64,000 bases of DNA from Arthrobacter sp. 35W (GTDB lineage: Bacteria > Actinomycetota > Actinomycetes > Actinomycetales > Micrococcaceae): contig NZ_KI519455.1 of assembly GCF_000482545.1 (NCBI RefSeq), forward strand, positions 1 to 64,000, read 5' to 3'. This document shows positions 16,406 through 24,509 of the stretch, piece by piece. The number at the start of each line of letters is the position of its first letter. Position 1 is the stretch's first letter. Below the pieces are notes generated by a model that made no database searches, had not been told where the DNA came from, and was given only the letters and a program-made list of their open reading frames with translations. The position numbers and the translations under genes were made by a program.

Positions 16406-17587
16406 ATGACGAATACCCCGTGGCATCCGGAGAGCGCGGGCGCAAACCTGGTGGTCCAAGCGGACAACGCCGAGTTTCTGCCCACGCTCCCGGATGGCGC
16501 GTTCACGCTGATCTATGTGGACCCGCCCTTCAACACCGGACGGGCGCAGAAGCGCCGCTCCACCACCATGGTCCGCAGCACCACCGGCGACGGCGACCGC
16601 GTGGGCTTTGGCGGGCGCAGCTACGAAACCATCAAGGGTGCGCTGCACAGCTACGACGACGCCTTCACGGACTACTGGTCCTTTCTGGAGCCGCGGCTGC
16701 TTGAGGCGTGGCGGCTGCTGGCCGACGACGGCACCCTGTACCTGCACCTTGACTACCGCGAGGTGCACTACGCCAAGGTGATGCTGGATTCCATCTTCGG
16801 CCGGGACAGCTTCCTCAACGAGATCATCTGGGCCTACGACTACGGCGCACGCGCCAAGAACCGCTGGCCCACCAAGCACGACAACATCCTCGTCTACGTG
16901 AAGAACCCCTCCGGGTACCACTTCGACAATGCCGAGGTTGACCGCGAGCCGTACATGGCGCCGGGGCTGGTGACGCCGGAGAAGCGCGAGCTCGGCAAGC
17001 TGCCCACCGACGTCTGGTGGCACACCATCGTCTCCCCCACCGGCAAGGAAAAGACCGGCTACCCCACGCAAAAGCCCGAGGGGCTGCTCCGCCGTGCCGT
17101 GGCGGCGTCCTCGCGCCCGGGCGACTGGTGCCTTGACTTCTTCGCCGGCTCCGGAACTCTTGGCGCCGTCGCGGCGTCTCTGGGGCGTCGCTTCATCTGC
17201 GTGGACGCCAACCCGCAGGCCATCGAGGTCATGGCAGCACGGCTGGGCCACGTCGCAGAGATCGTGCCGGCCAAACCCAAGCGGAAGTCGCGTGCCAAGG
17301 CAGCGGTGGAGGCTGCTGCTGCTCTTGCTGCTGATCCGAAGGCCAAGGCGGCCGCGAAGCCCCGGGCCAAGGCAGCGCCCAAGGTGAAGGCTGCCGCCAA
17401 GCCAAAGCCCGAACCGGCCGTGGAGCCCGAACCGGCCGTGGAGCCCGGGCCCGCCGTCGTCGTCGTGGAGGAACCCACAGCCGTCCTGGCGGTGGAGGCA
17501 GATTCCGTCGCTGAGGCGGCAGTGCAGCCTCCTGTGCCGAAGCCGAGGCCCTTTCCCAAACCGCGTCCGCCCGTCGCCGTCAGCTGA
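16406..17587 (+). CDS. Orphan beta-class DNA methyltransferase with basic tail
   Basis: This 393-residue amino-methyltransferase (N6-adenine or N4-cytosine) has motif IV DPPF (39-42) before motif I FAGSG (246-250), the beta order. Conserved WAYDYGARAKNRWPTKHD and YPTQKPEGLL segments are present. After residue about 285 the protein turns into an Ala/Lys/Pro-rich tail (RAKAAVEAA, KAKAAAKPRAKAAPKVKAAAKPK in pieces), like histone H1 tails. No restriction enzyme is nearby. It lies 20 bp after the helicase and may be co-transcribed. A role in genome marking rather than defence is likely but unproven. Confidence 0.85.
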   Translation: MTNTPWHPESAGANLVVQADNAEFLPTLPDGAFTLIYVDPPFNTGRAQKRRSTTMVRSTTGDGDRVGFGGRSYETIKGALHSYDDAFTDYWSFLEPRLLEAWRLLADDGTLYLHLDYREVHYAKVMLDSIFGRDSFLNEIIWAYDYGARAKNRWPTKHDNILVYVKNPSGYHFDNAEVDREPYMAPGLVTPEKRELGKLPTDVWWHTIVSPTGKEKTGYPTQKPEGLLRRAVAASSRPGDWCLDFFAGSGTLGAVAASLGRRFICVDANPQAIEVMAARLGHVAEIVPAKPKRKSRAKAAVEAAAALAADPKAKAAAKPRAKAAPKVKAAAKPKPEPAVEPEPAVEPGPAVVVVEEPTAVLAVEADSVAEAAVQPPVPKPRPFPKPRPPVAVS

Positions 17588-17595
17588 CCTATCGA

Positions 17596-17820
17596 CCGGT
17601 GATTGAGCGGAGCCAAGAGAGGCAGCAGGGTTCCCTGGCCGAGCGAAGCGAGGTTAGGGCGGCTGCCGAACGGGAGCCGAAATCCCGTGAGCCGCATATT
17701 GTCGCCCGCCACCGACGCAGTTCCCCTGTCAGGACGCAATCGCAGCCATGTCATAAGCGGCGAACTGCGTCCCGGCCACCGCCGTCGGCCGCCAGGGGTC
17801 TCGACAGGCTCGACCAACGG
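17596..17820. repeat. Dispersed-repeat borders (CCGGTGATTGAGC ... GCTCGACCAACGG)
   Basis: The 254-bp gap between the convergent methyltransferase and PHP genes has a CCGGTGATTGAGCGG start (17596-17610) and a CTCGACAGGCTCGACCAACGG-type end (17800-17820, in pieces). The two ends are imperfect complements of each other. This pair resembles an intergenic repeat I recall from Arthrobacter genomes. A 58-nt GACGC element is embedded at 17714-17771. Confidence 0.5.
17714..17771. repeat. 58-nt GACGC palindrome, copy A
   Basis: It starts GACGCAGTTCCCC and ends ACTGCGTC. A second GACGC begins at position 20 and TGTC falls at 36-39. The outer 10 bp pair perfectly; 16 of 24 arm positions pair in total. 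It lies between convergent genes and is the most diverged of the four copies. Confidence 0.8.
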
Positions 17821-17841
17821 TTGCGCCGATCGGAAGTGGCC

Positions 17842-18687
17842 CTAGCGGACGACGGCGGTTCCGGTGCCGAGGGCTTCGATGCGGGCCAGCGCCTCGGGTG
17901 ACGTCAGGTTCTCACCGAGCAGGTTGGGTTTGCCGGCGCCGTGGTAATCGGAGGATCCGGTGACGATCAGGTCCTTGCGCGCAGCCAGCTTCCGCAGCCA
18001 GGCGCGGCCCTCCTCCGGATTGTCCCGATGGTCGATCTCCAACCCCAGCAGGCCGGCGTCGATCATGTCATTGAAGGTCGCCTCAGCCACCACGCGCCCA
18101 CGCGCCGAGGCCACGGGGTGGGCGAACACCGGCACTCCCCCGGCGGCGCGGACCAGCTGGACCGCCAGCACGGGGTCCGGAGCGTAGTGGCTGACAAAGT
18201 AGCGAGAGTGCGAGGTCAGGATGCTGGCGAACGCCTCGCTGCGGTCCTCCACCACCCCGGCGGCGACAAGGGCATCAGCGATGTGCGGCCGGCCCACCGT
18301 GGCACCGGGGGCCACATGCTGGGTGACATCGTCCCAGTTCAGCGGATAGTCCTCGGCCAGCCGCTCCACCATGCGCTCGGCGCGGGAGAGCCGCGCATCC
18401 TTGGATTTGGTGATCTCCTCCAGCAGATCCTCATTGAAGGGGTCGTGCAGATAGGACAGCAGGTGGACGCTGATCCCCTCGCGGGTCTTGCAGGAGATCT
18501 CCATGCCGGGGACCAGCACAATGCCCTGTTCCCGTGCCGCCAGGGACGCCTCGGCCCAGCCGGAGGTGGAGTCATGGTCCGTCAGGGCCAGCACATCCAG
18601 GCCGGCGTTCTTGGCAGCGGCCACCAGCACCGCCGGTGTCTGGGTGCCGTCGGAGACGTGCGAATGTGCGTGCAGATCGATCTTCAC
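17842..18687 (-). CDS. PHP-domain phosphoesterase / 5'-3' nuclease (TrpH/Rnm-like)
   Basis: This 281-residue PHP-domain protein has metal-binding motifs in order: DLHAHSHVSDG (residues 4-14), LTDHDS (about 35-40), GMEISC, a mid-protein FVSHYAPD and FAHPVASARG, and C-terminal GSSDYHG. E. coli family members degrade short RNAs and process 5S rRNA 5' ends; older annotation calls them TrpH. It is a single gene on the minus strand with ATG at 18687. The next gene, the NAD-dependent flavoprotein, is upstream on the same strand by 55 bp. Confidence 0.88.
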   Translation of the reverse strand: MKIDLHAHSHVSDGTQTPAVLVAAAKNAGLDVLALTDHDSTSGWAEASLAAREQGIVLVPGMEISCKTREGISVHLLSYLHDPFNEDLLEEITKSKDARLSRAERMVERLAEDYPLNWDDVTQHVAPGATVGRPHIADALVAAGVVEDRSEAFASILTSHSRYFVSHYAPDPVLAVQLVRAAGGVPVFAHPVASARGRVVAEATFNDMIDAGLLGLEIDHRDNPEEGRAWLRKLAARKDLIVTGSSDYHGAGKPNLLGENLTSPEALARIEALGTGTAVVR

Positions 18688-18742
18688 TCCACAAGCCTAC
18701 GTCCGCACGCCGCCATTGGACCCGGACAGCGTCCGCTCCGGG

Positions 18743-19861
18743 CTACGGTGCGTGCGTCAGCGGCACGTCGGCGAGGTTGAGGATCTCGGCGTAGCGGTCG
18801 ATCATCATGTCCTGGCCCTTGATCCTGGAGATCATCTCGGCGCTGGCGATCTCACCGTTGGGCAGCTGCCCCGATCCTCCCCTGGGCCCCAAGGGCAGGA
18901 TGATGACGGGCTGGGACGGTGTGTAGCGGGCCGGTCCCCCCTCACCCGTGAGTTGGTGGATGATGTTGCCGGCGACGACGGCGGCCTGCCGCCCTGCGAC
19001 GCCGGCCTTGTTCACATCAATGGCCGCGATGTCGCCCAGGGCATAGACGTTTCCGAAGCCGGGCACGCGGAGGTCCGAGTCGACGCGGAGGTATCCGTCG
19101 GCCGTCCGGGCCGCCGCCAGATCCCCGGCAAGGTAGCTTGTCTGGGGAGCGATTCCGTAGCAGCGGAACCAGATGTCGGCCTCAATGCGGGTTCCGGCGG
19201 TGGTGGTGACGGTGAACGGCGACAATTCACCGGCCGCGGGACCGGGCAGCGCCGTCAGCGGGCTGCCCATCGCCTGGCCGATGCCCAATGCCGCCAGCTG
19301 CCGGTTGATTTCATCGCGCAGCCGCTGGTCATAGGGTCCCGGAAGGATATGTTCGGCCTGGTCCACCAAGACAATCTCCTTGCCGGGCCAGGCTGCCGCA
19401 ATCTCGCCGGCAAACTCCAGCCCCACGGCCCCGGCACCGAGCAGCATCACCGTGCCCGCACGCCCCAGGTTGCTGTGCGCGGCACCATAGCGCCGGATGG
19501 CCGCCGCGGTTTCGACGTCGTCGGTCTTGGCGGGGAACGGGTAGCTGGACCCGGTGGCCAGCACTATGACATCCGGCTCCATCCGGCGCCCGGAGGCCAG
19601 TTCCACGGTCCGTCCGTCAACCATCACCGCACGGTCGCGGACCACCGTCCCGCGCGCCAGAAGCCGCCCGTAGGGAAGGAACATCCGGGGCAGGAAGTCC
19701 GGCTGGACCACCGAGCGCAGTGCGGCGATGTTGTGGACAAACGCGTCCTTGGGCTCCACCAGCGTCACGGCGGCGTGCCCGTCGAGGGCCTTCGCCACGT
19801 TGATGCCGCCGTATCCACCGCCGATGACCACAACAGAGGGCTGGATTGCTGAACCACTCAT
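18743..19861 (-). CDS. FAD-dependent NAD(P)H oxidoreductase (NDH-2/FSP1-like)
   Basis: This 372-residue flavoprotein has an FAD motif VVVIGGGYGGINVAKAL (about 9-25), an ATGSSYPFP segment, a central NAD motif VMLLGAGAVGLEFAGEI and a GDIAAIDVNKAG segment (C-terminal FAD contact). It would move electrons from NAD(P)H to a quinone or other acceptor. There is no obvious membrane helix, so peripheral attachment is possible. It is divergent from a MarR regulator with a 145-bp AT-rich gap, so redox- or drug-responsive control by MarR is likely. Confidence 0.82.
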   Translation of the reverse strand: MSGSAIQPSVVVIGGGYGGINVAKALDGHAAVTLVEPKDAFVHNIAALRSVVQPDFLPRMFLPYGRLLARGTVVRDRAVMVDGRTVELASGRRMEPDVIVLATGSSYPFPAKTDDVETAAAIRRYGAAHSNLGRAGTVMLLGAGAVGLEFAGEIAAAWPGKEIVLVDQAEHILPGPYDQRLRDEINRQLAALGIGQAMGSPLTALPGPAAGELSPFTVTTTAGTRIEADIWFRCYGIAPQTSYLAGDLAAARTADGYLRVDSDLRVPGFGNVYALGDIAAIDVNKAGVAGRQAAVVAGNIIHQLTGEGGPARYTPSQPVIILPLGPRGGSGQLPNGEIASAEMISRIKGQDMMIDRYAEILNLADVPLTHAP

Positions 19862-19940
19862 GGCATTCCCTTCACCGAGGCGATGCTGCGGCCGGGCTGG
19901 CTGCCGGGGCCATCAACACGGCCAGTGACCATTCATATTA

Positions 19941-19985
19941 CCAAATCATTGGCAAAGTACAATCATTTTTGAATCAATATGATTG
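19941..19985. promoter_or_regulatory. Candidate MarR operators
   Basis: The AT-rich gap between the oxidoreductase and marR genes holds CCAAATCATTGG (19941-19952) and a perfect 7-bp inverted repeat CAATCAT / ATGATTG at 19960-19966 and 19979-19985. The local base composition drops sharply from the genome average, as expected for promoters and regulator sites of divergent genes. Confidence 0.5.
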
Positions 19986-20006
19986 GCATGCTGGTAAAAT
20001 CAATGG

Positions 20007-20456
20007 ATGGATCCCGCGGCAGCCCCCGACCAGCTTGGCTTTCTTTTGGCGCGCCACGGACGCACCATGAACGCCGCACTCCGCCAGGCCCTCGGATCCG
20101 CCGGGCTCAACCCGCGCCATGCCTCCACCCTGGTCCGGCTGCACCATGCCGGGCCCACCAGCCAGCAGGATCTGCTGGACATCCTCTCGATCGACGCCAG
20201 CGCGCTGGTGGCCATCCTGAACGACCTTGAGCGGGACGGGCTGGCCTCCCGGCGCCGCGATGCGGCCGACCGCCGCCGCCACATTGTGGAGATCACCGAG
20301 GCGGGACGTGCCGCCGTGGCCGCCGTGGAGAGTTCCATCGCCGCCGTCGAACGCGAAGCCTTTGCCGGCTTCTCTCCTGGCGAGCTGGAGGCACTGCACG
20401 GGCTGCTCACCAGAATCCACTCCGGCCCGGCGGACCCGGACTGCGCCACGGACTAA
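20007..20456 (+). CDS. MarR-family transcriptional regulator
   Basis: This 149-residue winged-helix regulator has HASTLVRLHHAGPTSQQDLLDIL (helix-turn-helix region), then SALVAILNDLERDGLASRRRDAADRRRHIVEIT, the diagnostic DRR wing, and a C-terminal dimer helix. ATG at 20007 has no clear ribosome site; the message may be near-leaderless. It probably represses itself and the divergent flavin oxidoreductase, with release by a phenolic or oxidative signal as in other family members (inference). Confidence 0.85.
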   Translation: MDPAAAPDQLGFLLARHGRTMNAALRQALGSAGLNPRHASTLVRLHHAGPTSQQDLLDILSIDASALVAILNDLERDGLASRRRDAADRRRHIVEITEAGRAAVAAVESSIAAVEREAFAGFSPGELEALHGLLTRIHSGPADPDCATD

Positions 20457-20541
20457 GCAGCAGACTGGAGCAGCGGACCGCACGGGGCCGCCGGGCCGCC
20501 GCCATTGGTCCCAGCCCCGGTGCAGGTGCGAGACTTGAAGG

Positions 20542-22098
20542 GTGAATCAGACACAGCCTGCCTCCAATGACCAGCCGATCGAGGACCGCGTGAACAACCG
20601 TTCGCAGCGTCCCACCTCGGAAGCCTTCAAGACCTTCATGGCCAGCAGCTGGGCGCCGTCCTCCACGGAACTGCCCGCCCGGGCCGCCGTGGCAGACCAC
20701 GCCGCGCTGCGCCGTCGTGCCGTTTCCGAGCAGTTCACCGGCGAACGCCTCGTGATCCCGGCCGGTCCCCTGAAGGTGCGTTCCAACGACACCGACTACC
20801 GCTTCCGCCCACACTCCGGCTTCGCCCACCTGACAGGTCTAGGCCTGGACCACGAGCCCGACGCCGTGCTGGTGCTGGAGCCGACGGCAGCCGGTGCCGG
20901 CGACGACGGCGGCAACCACCACGCCACGCTCTACTTCCGCCCGCTGGCCGGCCGCAACACCGAGCAGTTCTACTCCGACGCCCGCTCCGGCGAGTTCTGG
21001 ATCGGCGCCCGCCCCACGCTGGCCGAGTTCAAGGCACAGCTGGGTCTTGACACCGCCGACATCACCGAGCTGGAACTGGCCATCACCAAGGATGTGGGCG
21101 ATCCCAAGATCGGCGGCATGTCCATCCGTCTGGTCCGCAAGGCCGACGAAAACGTTGACGCCCTGGTGGACACCGCGCGCTTCAACACCGCGCAGAACCC
21201 GGAGGAGCTGGACCTCTCCGAGCTGGACGCCCTCGATGACAAGCTGACCGAGGCCCTCTCGGAGCTGCGCCTTCTCAAGGATGCCTGGGAAATCGAGCAG
21301 ATGAAGGTGGCCATCGCCGCCACCGCCGCCGGGTTCGAGCAGGTCGTCAAGTCGCTGCCGCGCGCCGCCGCCCACCACCGCGGCGAGCGCGTCGTCGAGG
21401 GTGCGTTCTTCGCCCGCGCCCGTGAAGAGGGCAACGAGCTGGGCTACGACACCATCGCCGCCGCCGGCAACAACGCCACCATCCTGCACTGGACCCGCAA
21501 CAACGGCACAGTGGTGGAGGGCGAGATGATCCTCGTCGACGCCGGTGTGGAGGCCGACTCGCTGTACACCGCCGACATCACCCGCACCCTGCCCGTCAAT
21601 GGCACGTACTCCGAGATCCAGCGCAAGGTCTACCAGGCCGTGCTCGACGCCGCCGATGCCGCCTTCGCCGTGGCCGTCCCTGGACGCAAGTTCCGCGATG
21701 TGCACACTGCCGCCATGGAGGTGCTGGCCGACCGCCTTCAGGCATGGGGCCTGCTGCCCGTCTCCGCCGAGGTCGCCCTGTCCGCCGAGGGCCAGCAGCA
21801 CCGCCGCTGGATGCCGCACGGCACCAGCCACCACCTGGGCCTGGACGTGCACGACTGCGCCCAGGCCAAGCGCGAGCTCTACGTGGACGGCATCATCACC
21901 GAGGGCATGGTCTTCACGATCGAGCCCGGCCTGTACTTCAAGAACGAGGACCTGGCCATCCCGGCCGAGTACCGCGGCATTGGCGTGCGCATCGAGGACG
22001 ACGTCCTCATCACCGCCGACGGCCCCGTGAACCTCTCCGCCGCCCTGCCCCGCACCCCGGAGGCCGTGGAGGCCTGGATGGCGTCGCTGGCCGGCTAG
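20542..22098 (+). CDS. pepP: Xaa-Pro aminopeptidase (M24B)
   Basis: This 518-residue dimetal aminopeptidase removes N-terminal residues before proline in cytoplasmic peptides. The N-terminal creatinase-like domain covers about residues 50-230. The pita-bread catalytic domain shows ligands in order: D in LVDAGVEADSLY, D in TADITRTLPVNG, H in HGTSHHLGLDVHD, E in FTIEPGLYF and E in GVRIEDDVLIT. GTG at 20542 follows GAAGG. The N-terminal extension of about 40 residues is usual for actinobacterial forms. A GACGC 58-nt element starts at the base right after its stop codon. Confidence 0.92.
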   Translation: MNQTQPASNDQPIEDRVNNRSQRPTSEAFKTFMASSWAPSSTELPARAAVADHAALRRRAVSEQFTGERLVIPAGPLKVRSNDTDYRFRPHSGFAHLTGLGLDHEPDAVLVLEPTAAGAGDDGGNHHATLYFRPLAGRNTEQFYSDARSGEFWIGARPTLAEFKAQLGLDTADITELELAITKDVGDPKIGGMSIRLVRKADENVDALVDTARFNTAQNPEELDLSELDALDDKLTEALSELRLLKDAWEIEQMKVAIAATAAGFEQVVKSLPRAAAHHRGERVVEGAFFARAREEGNELGYDTIAAAGNNATILHWTRNNGTVVEGEMILVDAGVEADSLYTADITRTLPVNGTYSEIQRKVYQAVLDAADAAFAVAVPGRKFRDVHTAAMEVLADRLQAWGLLPVSAEVALSAEGQQHRRWMPHGTSHHLGLDVHDCAQAKRELYVDGIITEGMVFTIEPGLYFKNEDLAIPAEYRGIGVRIEDDVLITADGPVNLSAALPRTPEAVEAWMASLAG

Positions 22099-22156
22099 GA
22101 CGCACATCCCCGCGGGGGACGCGGTAGTGGACGCGTCCCCCGCGGGGAACCGCGTC
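22099..22156. repeat. 58-nt GACGC palindrome, copy B
   Basis: It begins at the base after the pepP stop. GACGC words are at positions 1 and 20 and GCGTC at 35 and 54. The arms pair at 21 of 24 positions, including GCGGGGGACGC. It lies between convergent genes and is followed 42 bp later by a strong separate terminator. Confidence 0.9.
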
Positions 22157-22197
22157 GCCGCTGCGGTCCCTGTGGCCGGTTGGCGCGCAAAGGGCAT

Positions 22198-22243
22198 AAA
22201 GAAGGACGACGGCGGAACTCAAGTTCCGCCGTCGTCCTTCTTT
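22198..22243. terminator. Bidirectional terminator between pepP and the stress gene
   Basis: A perfect 22-bp stem with a 2-nt loop is flanked by AAAGAAGG on the left and CCTTCTTT on the right, so both strands end in a T-rich stem base. It lies 10 bp past the stop of the convergent stress-protein gene and serves both genes. Confidence 0.85.
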
Positions 22244-22253
22244 GCATCTGGGA

Positions 22254-23075
22254 CTAGTGCTTGTCCCCCGGGACCGCGTTCGGCTCCTGCGGGGCCTCGG
22301 CGGCTGCGGCCGGGGGCTGCGGTGCCTCCACGGGCTCCGCCGGCGCTGCAGGCTCCACGCGGATGCCGTACTGCGGGCGGCCGTCGGGCAGGTCGTGGTA
22401 GGTGCCGGGCGGAGGCGTGGCGGGGGCTTCGGCCGGGGCCTCCGGAGCGGCCGGTTCAGCTGCAGCAGGGGCCGCGTAGGGATCGTGCCAGCCCTGGGGG
22501 CGTGCGGGCGGGGTCTGGTTGGCCGGCGGCTGGTGCAGCTGGCTCTGGTAGCTCGGCGGCCGGACGGCCTGGGAGCCCATCGGCAGCTGCGAGAGCAGGC
22601 GGCGTGCCTCGGAGGCCGCCTCCGGTGCGACGATCACGTCATAGCTGGACGCCAGCACCTGGCTGGTGGAGGTGAAGTCCCGCTTGCCGCGCTGGGCCGC
22701 GTAGCCCACGATCGCGAAGAGCATCCAGAAGGCGGCACCCATCAGCACCGAGGTTCCCACCGAGAGGTAGGAACCGGCACCCTGGGGTGCAGTGCTGAAG
22801 AAGGACAGCAGCACTCCGATGAACAGGCCGAACCAGGCGCCTGTCAGCGCACCGGAGAGGGCAACGCGCGGGTAGCTCAGCTTGCCGGTGACCCGCTCCA
22901 CCATCTTCAGGTCATTGCCAACGATGGACACCAGCTGCACGGGGAACTTCTGGTCGGCCAGATAGTCCACCGCCTTCTGCGCGTCCAGATAGGAGGTGTA
23001 GGAGCCGATCGTGTCCCCAGTGGGTACGCTGCGGGCTTCATCGATTGGGCGGGTCCGTCCAAAAAGGTTTGCCAT
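22254..23075 (-). CDS. Membrane-anchored general stress protein (GSP17M-like)
   Basis: This is a 273-residue protein. An N-terminal domain (about residues 20-75: YTSYLDAQKAVDYLADQKFPV, VSIVGNDLKMVERVTG) matches the YflT/GSP17M fold. It is followed by two membrane helices with a glycine-rich GALTGAWFGLFIGVLL, then a Pro/Ala/Gln-rich tail (PPSYQSQLHQPPANQTPP). Function is unknown; the family is stress-linked in Bacillus. ATG at 23075 has GAAGG upstream and is preferred over the longer frame to 23228. It is divergent from the MgtE_N/CBS gene. Confidence 0.75.
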   Translation of the reverse strand: MANLFGRTRPIDEARSVPTGDTIGSYTSYLDAQKAVDYLADQKFPVQLVSIVGNDLKMVERVTGKLSYPRVALSGALTGAWFGLFIGVLLSFFSTAPQGAGSYLSVGTSVLMGAAFWMLFAIVGYAAQRGKRDFTSTSQVLASSYDVIVAPEAASEARRLLSQLPMGSQAVRPPSYQSQLHQPPANQTPPARPQGWHDPYAAPAAAEPAAPEAPAEAPATPPPGTYHDLPDGRPQYGIRVEPAAPAEPVEAPQPPAAAAEAPQEPNAVPGDKH

Positions 23076-23228
23076 ACCTTCATTCTTACCCAAGTTCATG
23101 GGTGTAGGCAGGGTTATCGCTGGCAGTGAACTGATCCCCGGCTGGACGGGCTGGATCCAGACAGGCTTCCGGGCCCAATCCGGGGCTCCGGTTGCTCCAA
23201 TTCCACGCTGTGCAAGTAGCCTGTACAT

Positions 23229-24509
23229 GTGAGCACCATTCCCTCACGCGTCTTTGTTGCGCGACTCCTCGGCCTTGACGTATTCGACCCGCTGGGTGAC
23301 CGGCTGGGACGGCTGCGCGACGTCGTCGTGCTGGCACGCGGCGGGAAGGCACCCCACGCCGTGGGCATCGTGGTGGAGGTCCCGGGCAAGAAGCGCGTCT
23401 TCGTGCCGATGACCCGCCTGACGTCGATGGACCAGTCCCAGATCATCTGCACCGGCCTGGTGAATCTGCGCCGTTTTGAGCGGCGCGGTGCCGAGCAGCT
23501 GGTGGCCGGCGGCCTCTTCGACCGCAAGGTGATCCTGAAGGACGACGGCGGCGACGCCGTCATCGAGGATCTGGCCATGGACCAGCAGCGCAATGGCGAC
23601 TGGCTGGTCACCAAGCTCTTTGTCCGCCGTGGCAGCTCCACCTCCCGCCTGCGTGGACTGCGCCGCGGCCACACGCTGCTGGTGGACTGGGAGGATGCCC
23701 TGACCGGCTCCGCCGCGGACCCGCAGGGCGCCAGCCACTTTGTGGCCACCCACGAGGACCTCAAGCCCGCCGACTTCGCCGATGCACTGCAGGAAATGTC
23801 GGACAAGCGCCGCATCGAGGTGGCCAGCGAGCTGCAGGATGAGCGCCTGGCCGACGTCCTGCAGGAGCTTCCGGAGGAGGACCAGGTCTCCCTGCTCTCC
23901 GCCCTGGACAATGAGCGCGCCGCCGACGTTCTGGAGGAGATGGACCCCGACGACGCCGCCGACCTCCTGGCAGATCTGCCTTCGGCCAAGGCCGAGGAGC
24001 TGCTCCAGCTCATGGAACCGGAGGAGGCCGACGACGTCCGCCGCCTGCTGCAGTACGCCGAGGACACCGCCGGCGGTTTGATGACCCCCGTGCCCGTGAT
24101 CCTGCCGCCCGAGGCCACAGTCGCCGAGGCGCTGGCCCATGTCCGCAGCGAGGACCTCTCCCCCGCACTGGCCTCGGCCATCTTCATCTGCCGCCCGCCG
24201 CTGGAGACGCCCACCGGCCGCTTCCTGGGCGTGGTGCACATCCAGCAGCTGCTGCGCAGTGCCCCGCCGGAACAGCTGGGCACCATCGTGGACAAAAACC
24301 TTGAACCCGTCTCCGACCATGCGAGCGTCAGCGAGGTCAGCCACATCATGGCCTCGTACAACCTCAACTCACTGCCCGTGGTGAACAGCGACGGCCGTCT
24401 GGTGGGGGCGGTGACTGTTGACGACCTCTTGGACCATCTGCTCCCGGACGACTGGCGAACCCACGAAGACGGAGCCCCGATCAGAAAACTAGGAGGCCGC
24501 ATTGGCTGA
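23229..24509 (+). CDS. Soluble MgtE_N/CBS-domain protein
   Basis: This 426-residue protein has a PRC-barrel-like N-terminus (RVFVARLLGLDVFDPLGDRLGRLRDVVVLA in pieces), MgtE intracellular N-domain repeats (DERLADVLQELPEEDQVSLLSAL, ERAADVLEEMDPDDAADLLADL) and a C-terminal CBS pair (about 285-410) ending in VTVDDLLDHLLPDDW. The five-helix Mg channel of true MgtE is missing, so this is a stand-alone sensor. The next gene, a DUF1003 membrane protein, overlaps by 8 bases and may be its membrane partner. Confidence 0.85.
   Translation: MSTIPSRVFVARLLGLDVFDPLGDRLGRLRDVVVLARGGKAPHAVGIVVEVPGKKRVFVPMTRLTSMDQSQIICTGLVNLRRFERRGAEQLVAGGLFDRKVILKDDGGDAVIEDLAMDQQRNGDWLVTKLFVRRGSSTSRLRGLRRGHTLLVDWEDALTGSAADPQGASHFVATHEDLKPADFADALQEMSDKRRIEVASELQDERLADVLQELPEEDQVSLLSALDNERAADVLEEMDPDDAADLLADLPSAKAEELLQLMEPEEADDVRRLLQYAEDTAGGLMTPVPVILPPEATVAEALAHVRSEDLSPALASAIFICRPPLETPTGRFLGVVHIQQLLRSAPPEQLGTIVDKNLEPVSDHASVSEVSHIMASYNLNSLPVVNSDGRLVGAVTVDDLLDHLLPDDWRTHEDGAPIRKLGGRIG

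Noticed and set aside
17714-17771. GACGC elements as att sites or origins
   Set aside because: No integrase, prophage or DnaA-box cluster is nearby, and four copies in different gene-end positions do not fit a single att or ori site.
22198-22243. Part of the GACGC element family
   Set aside because: It is a simple perfect stem with T-rich ends, a normal bidirectional terminator, without the 19-nt word phasing.
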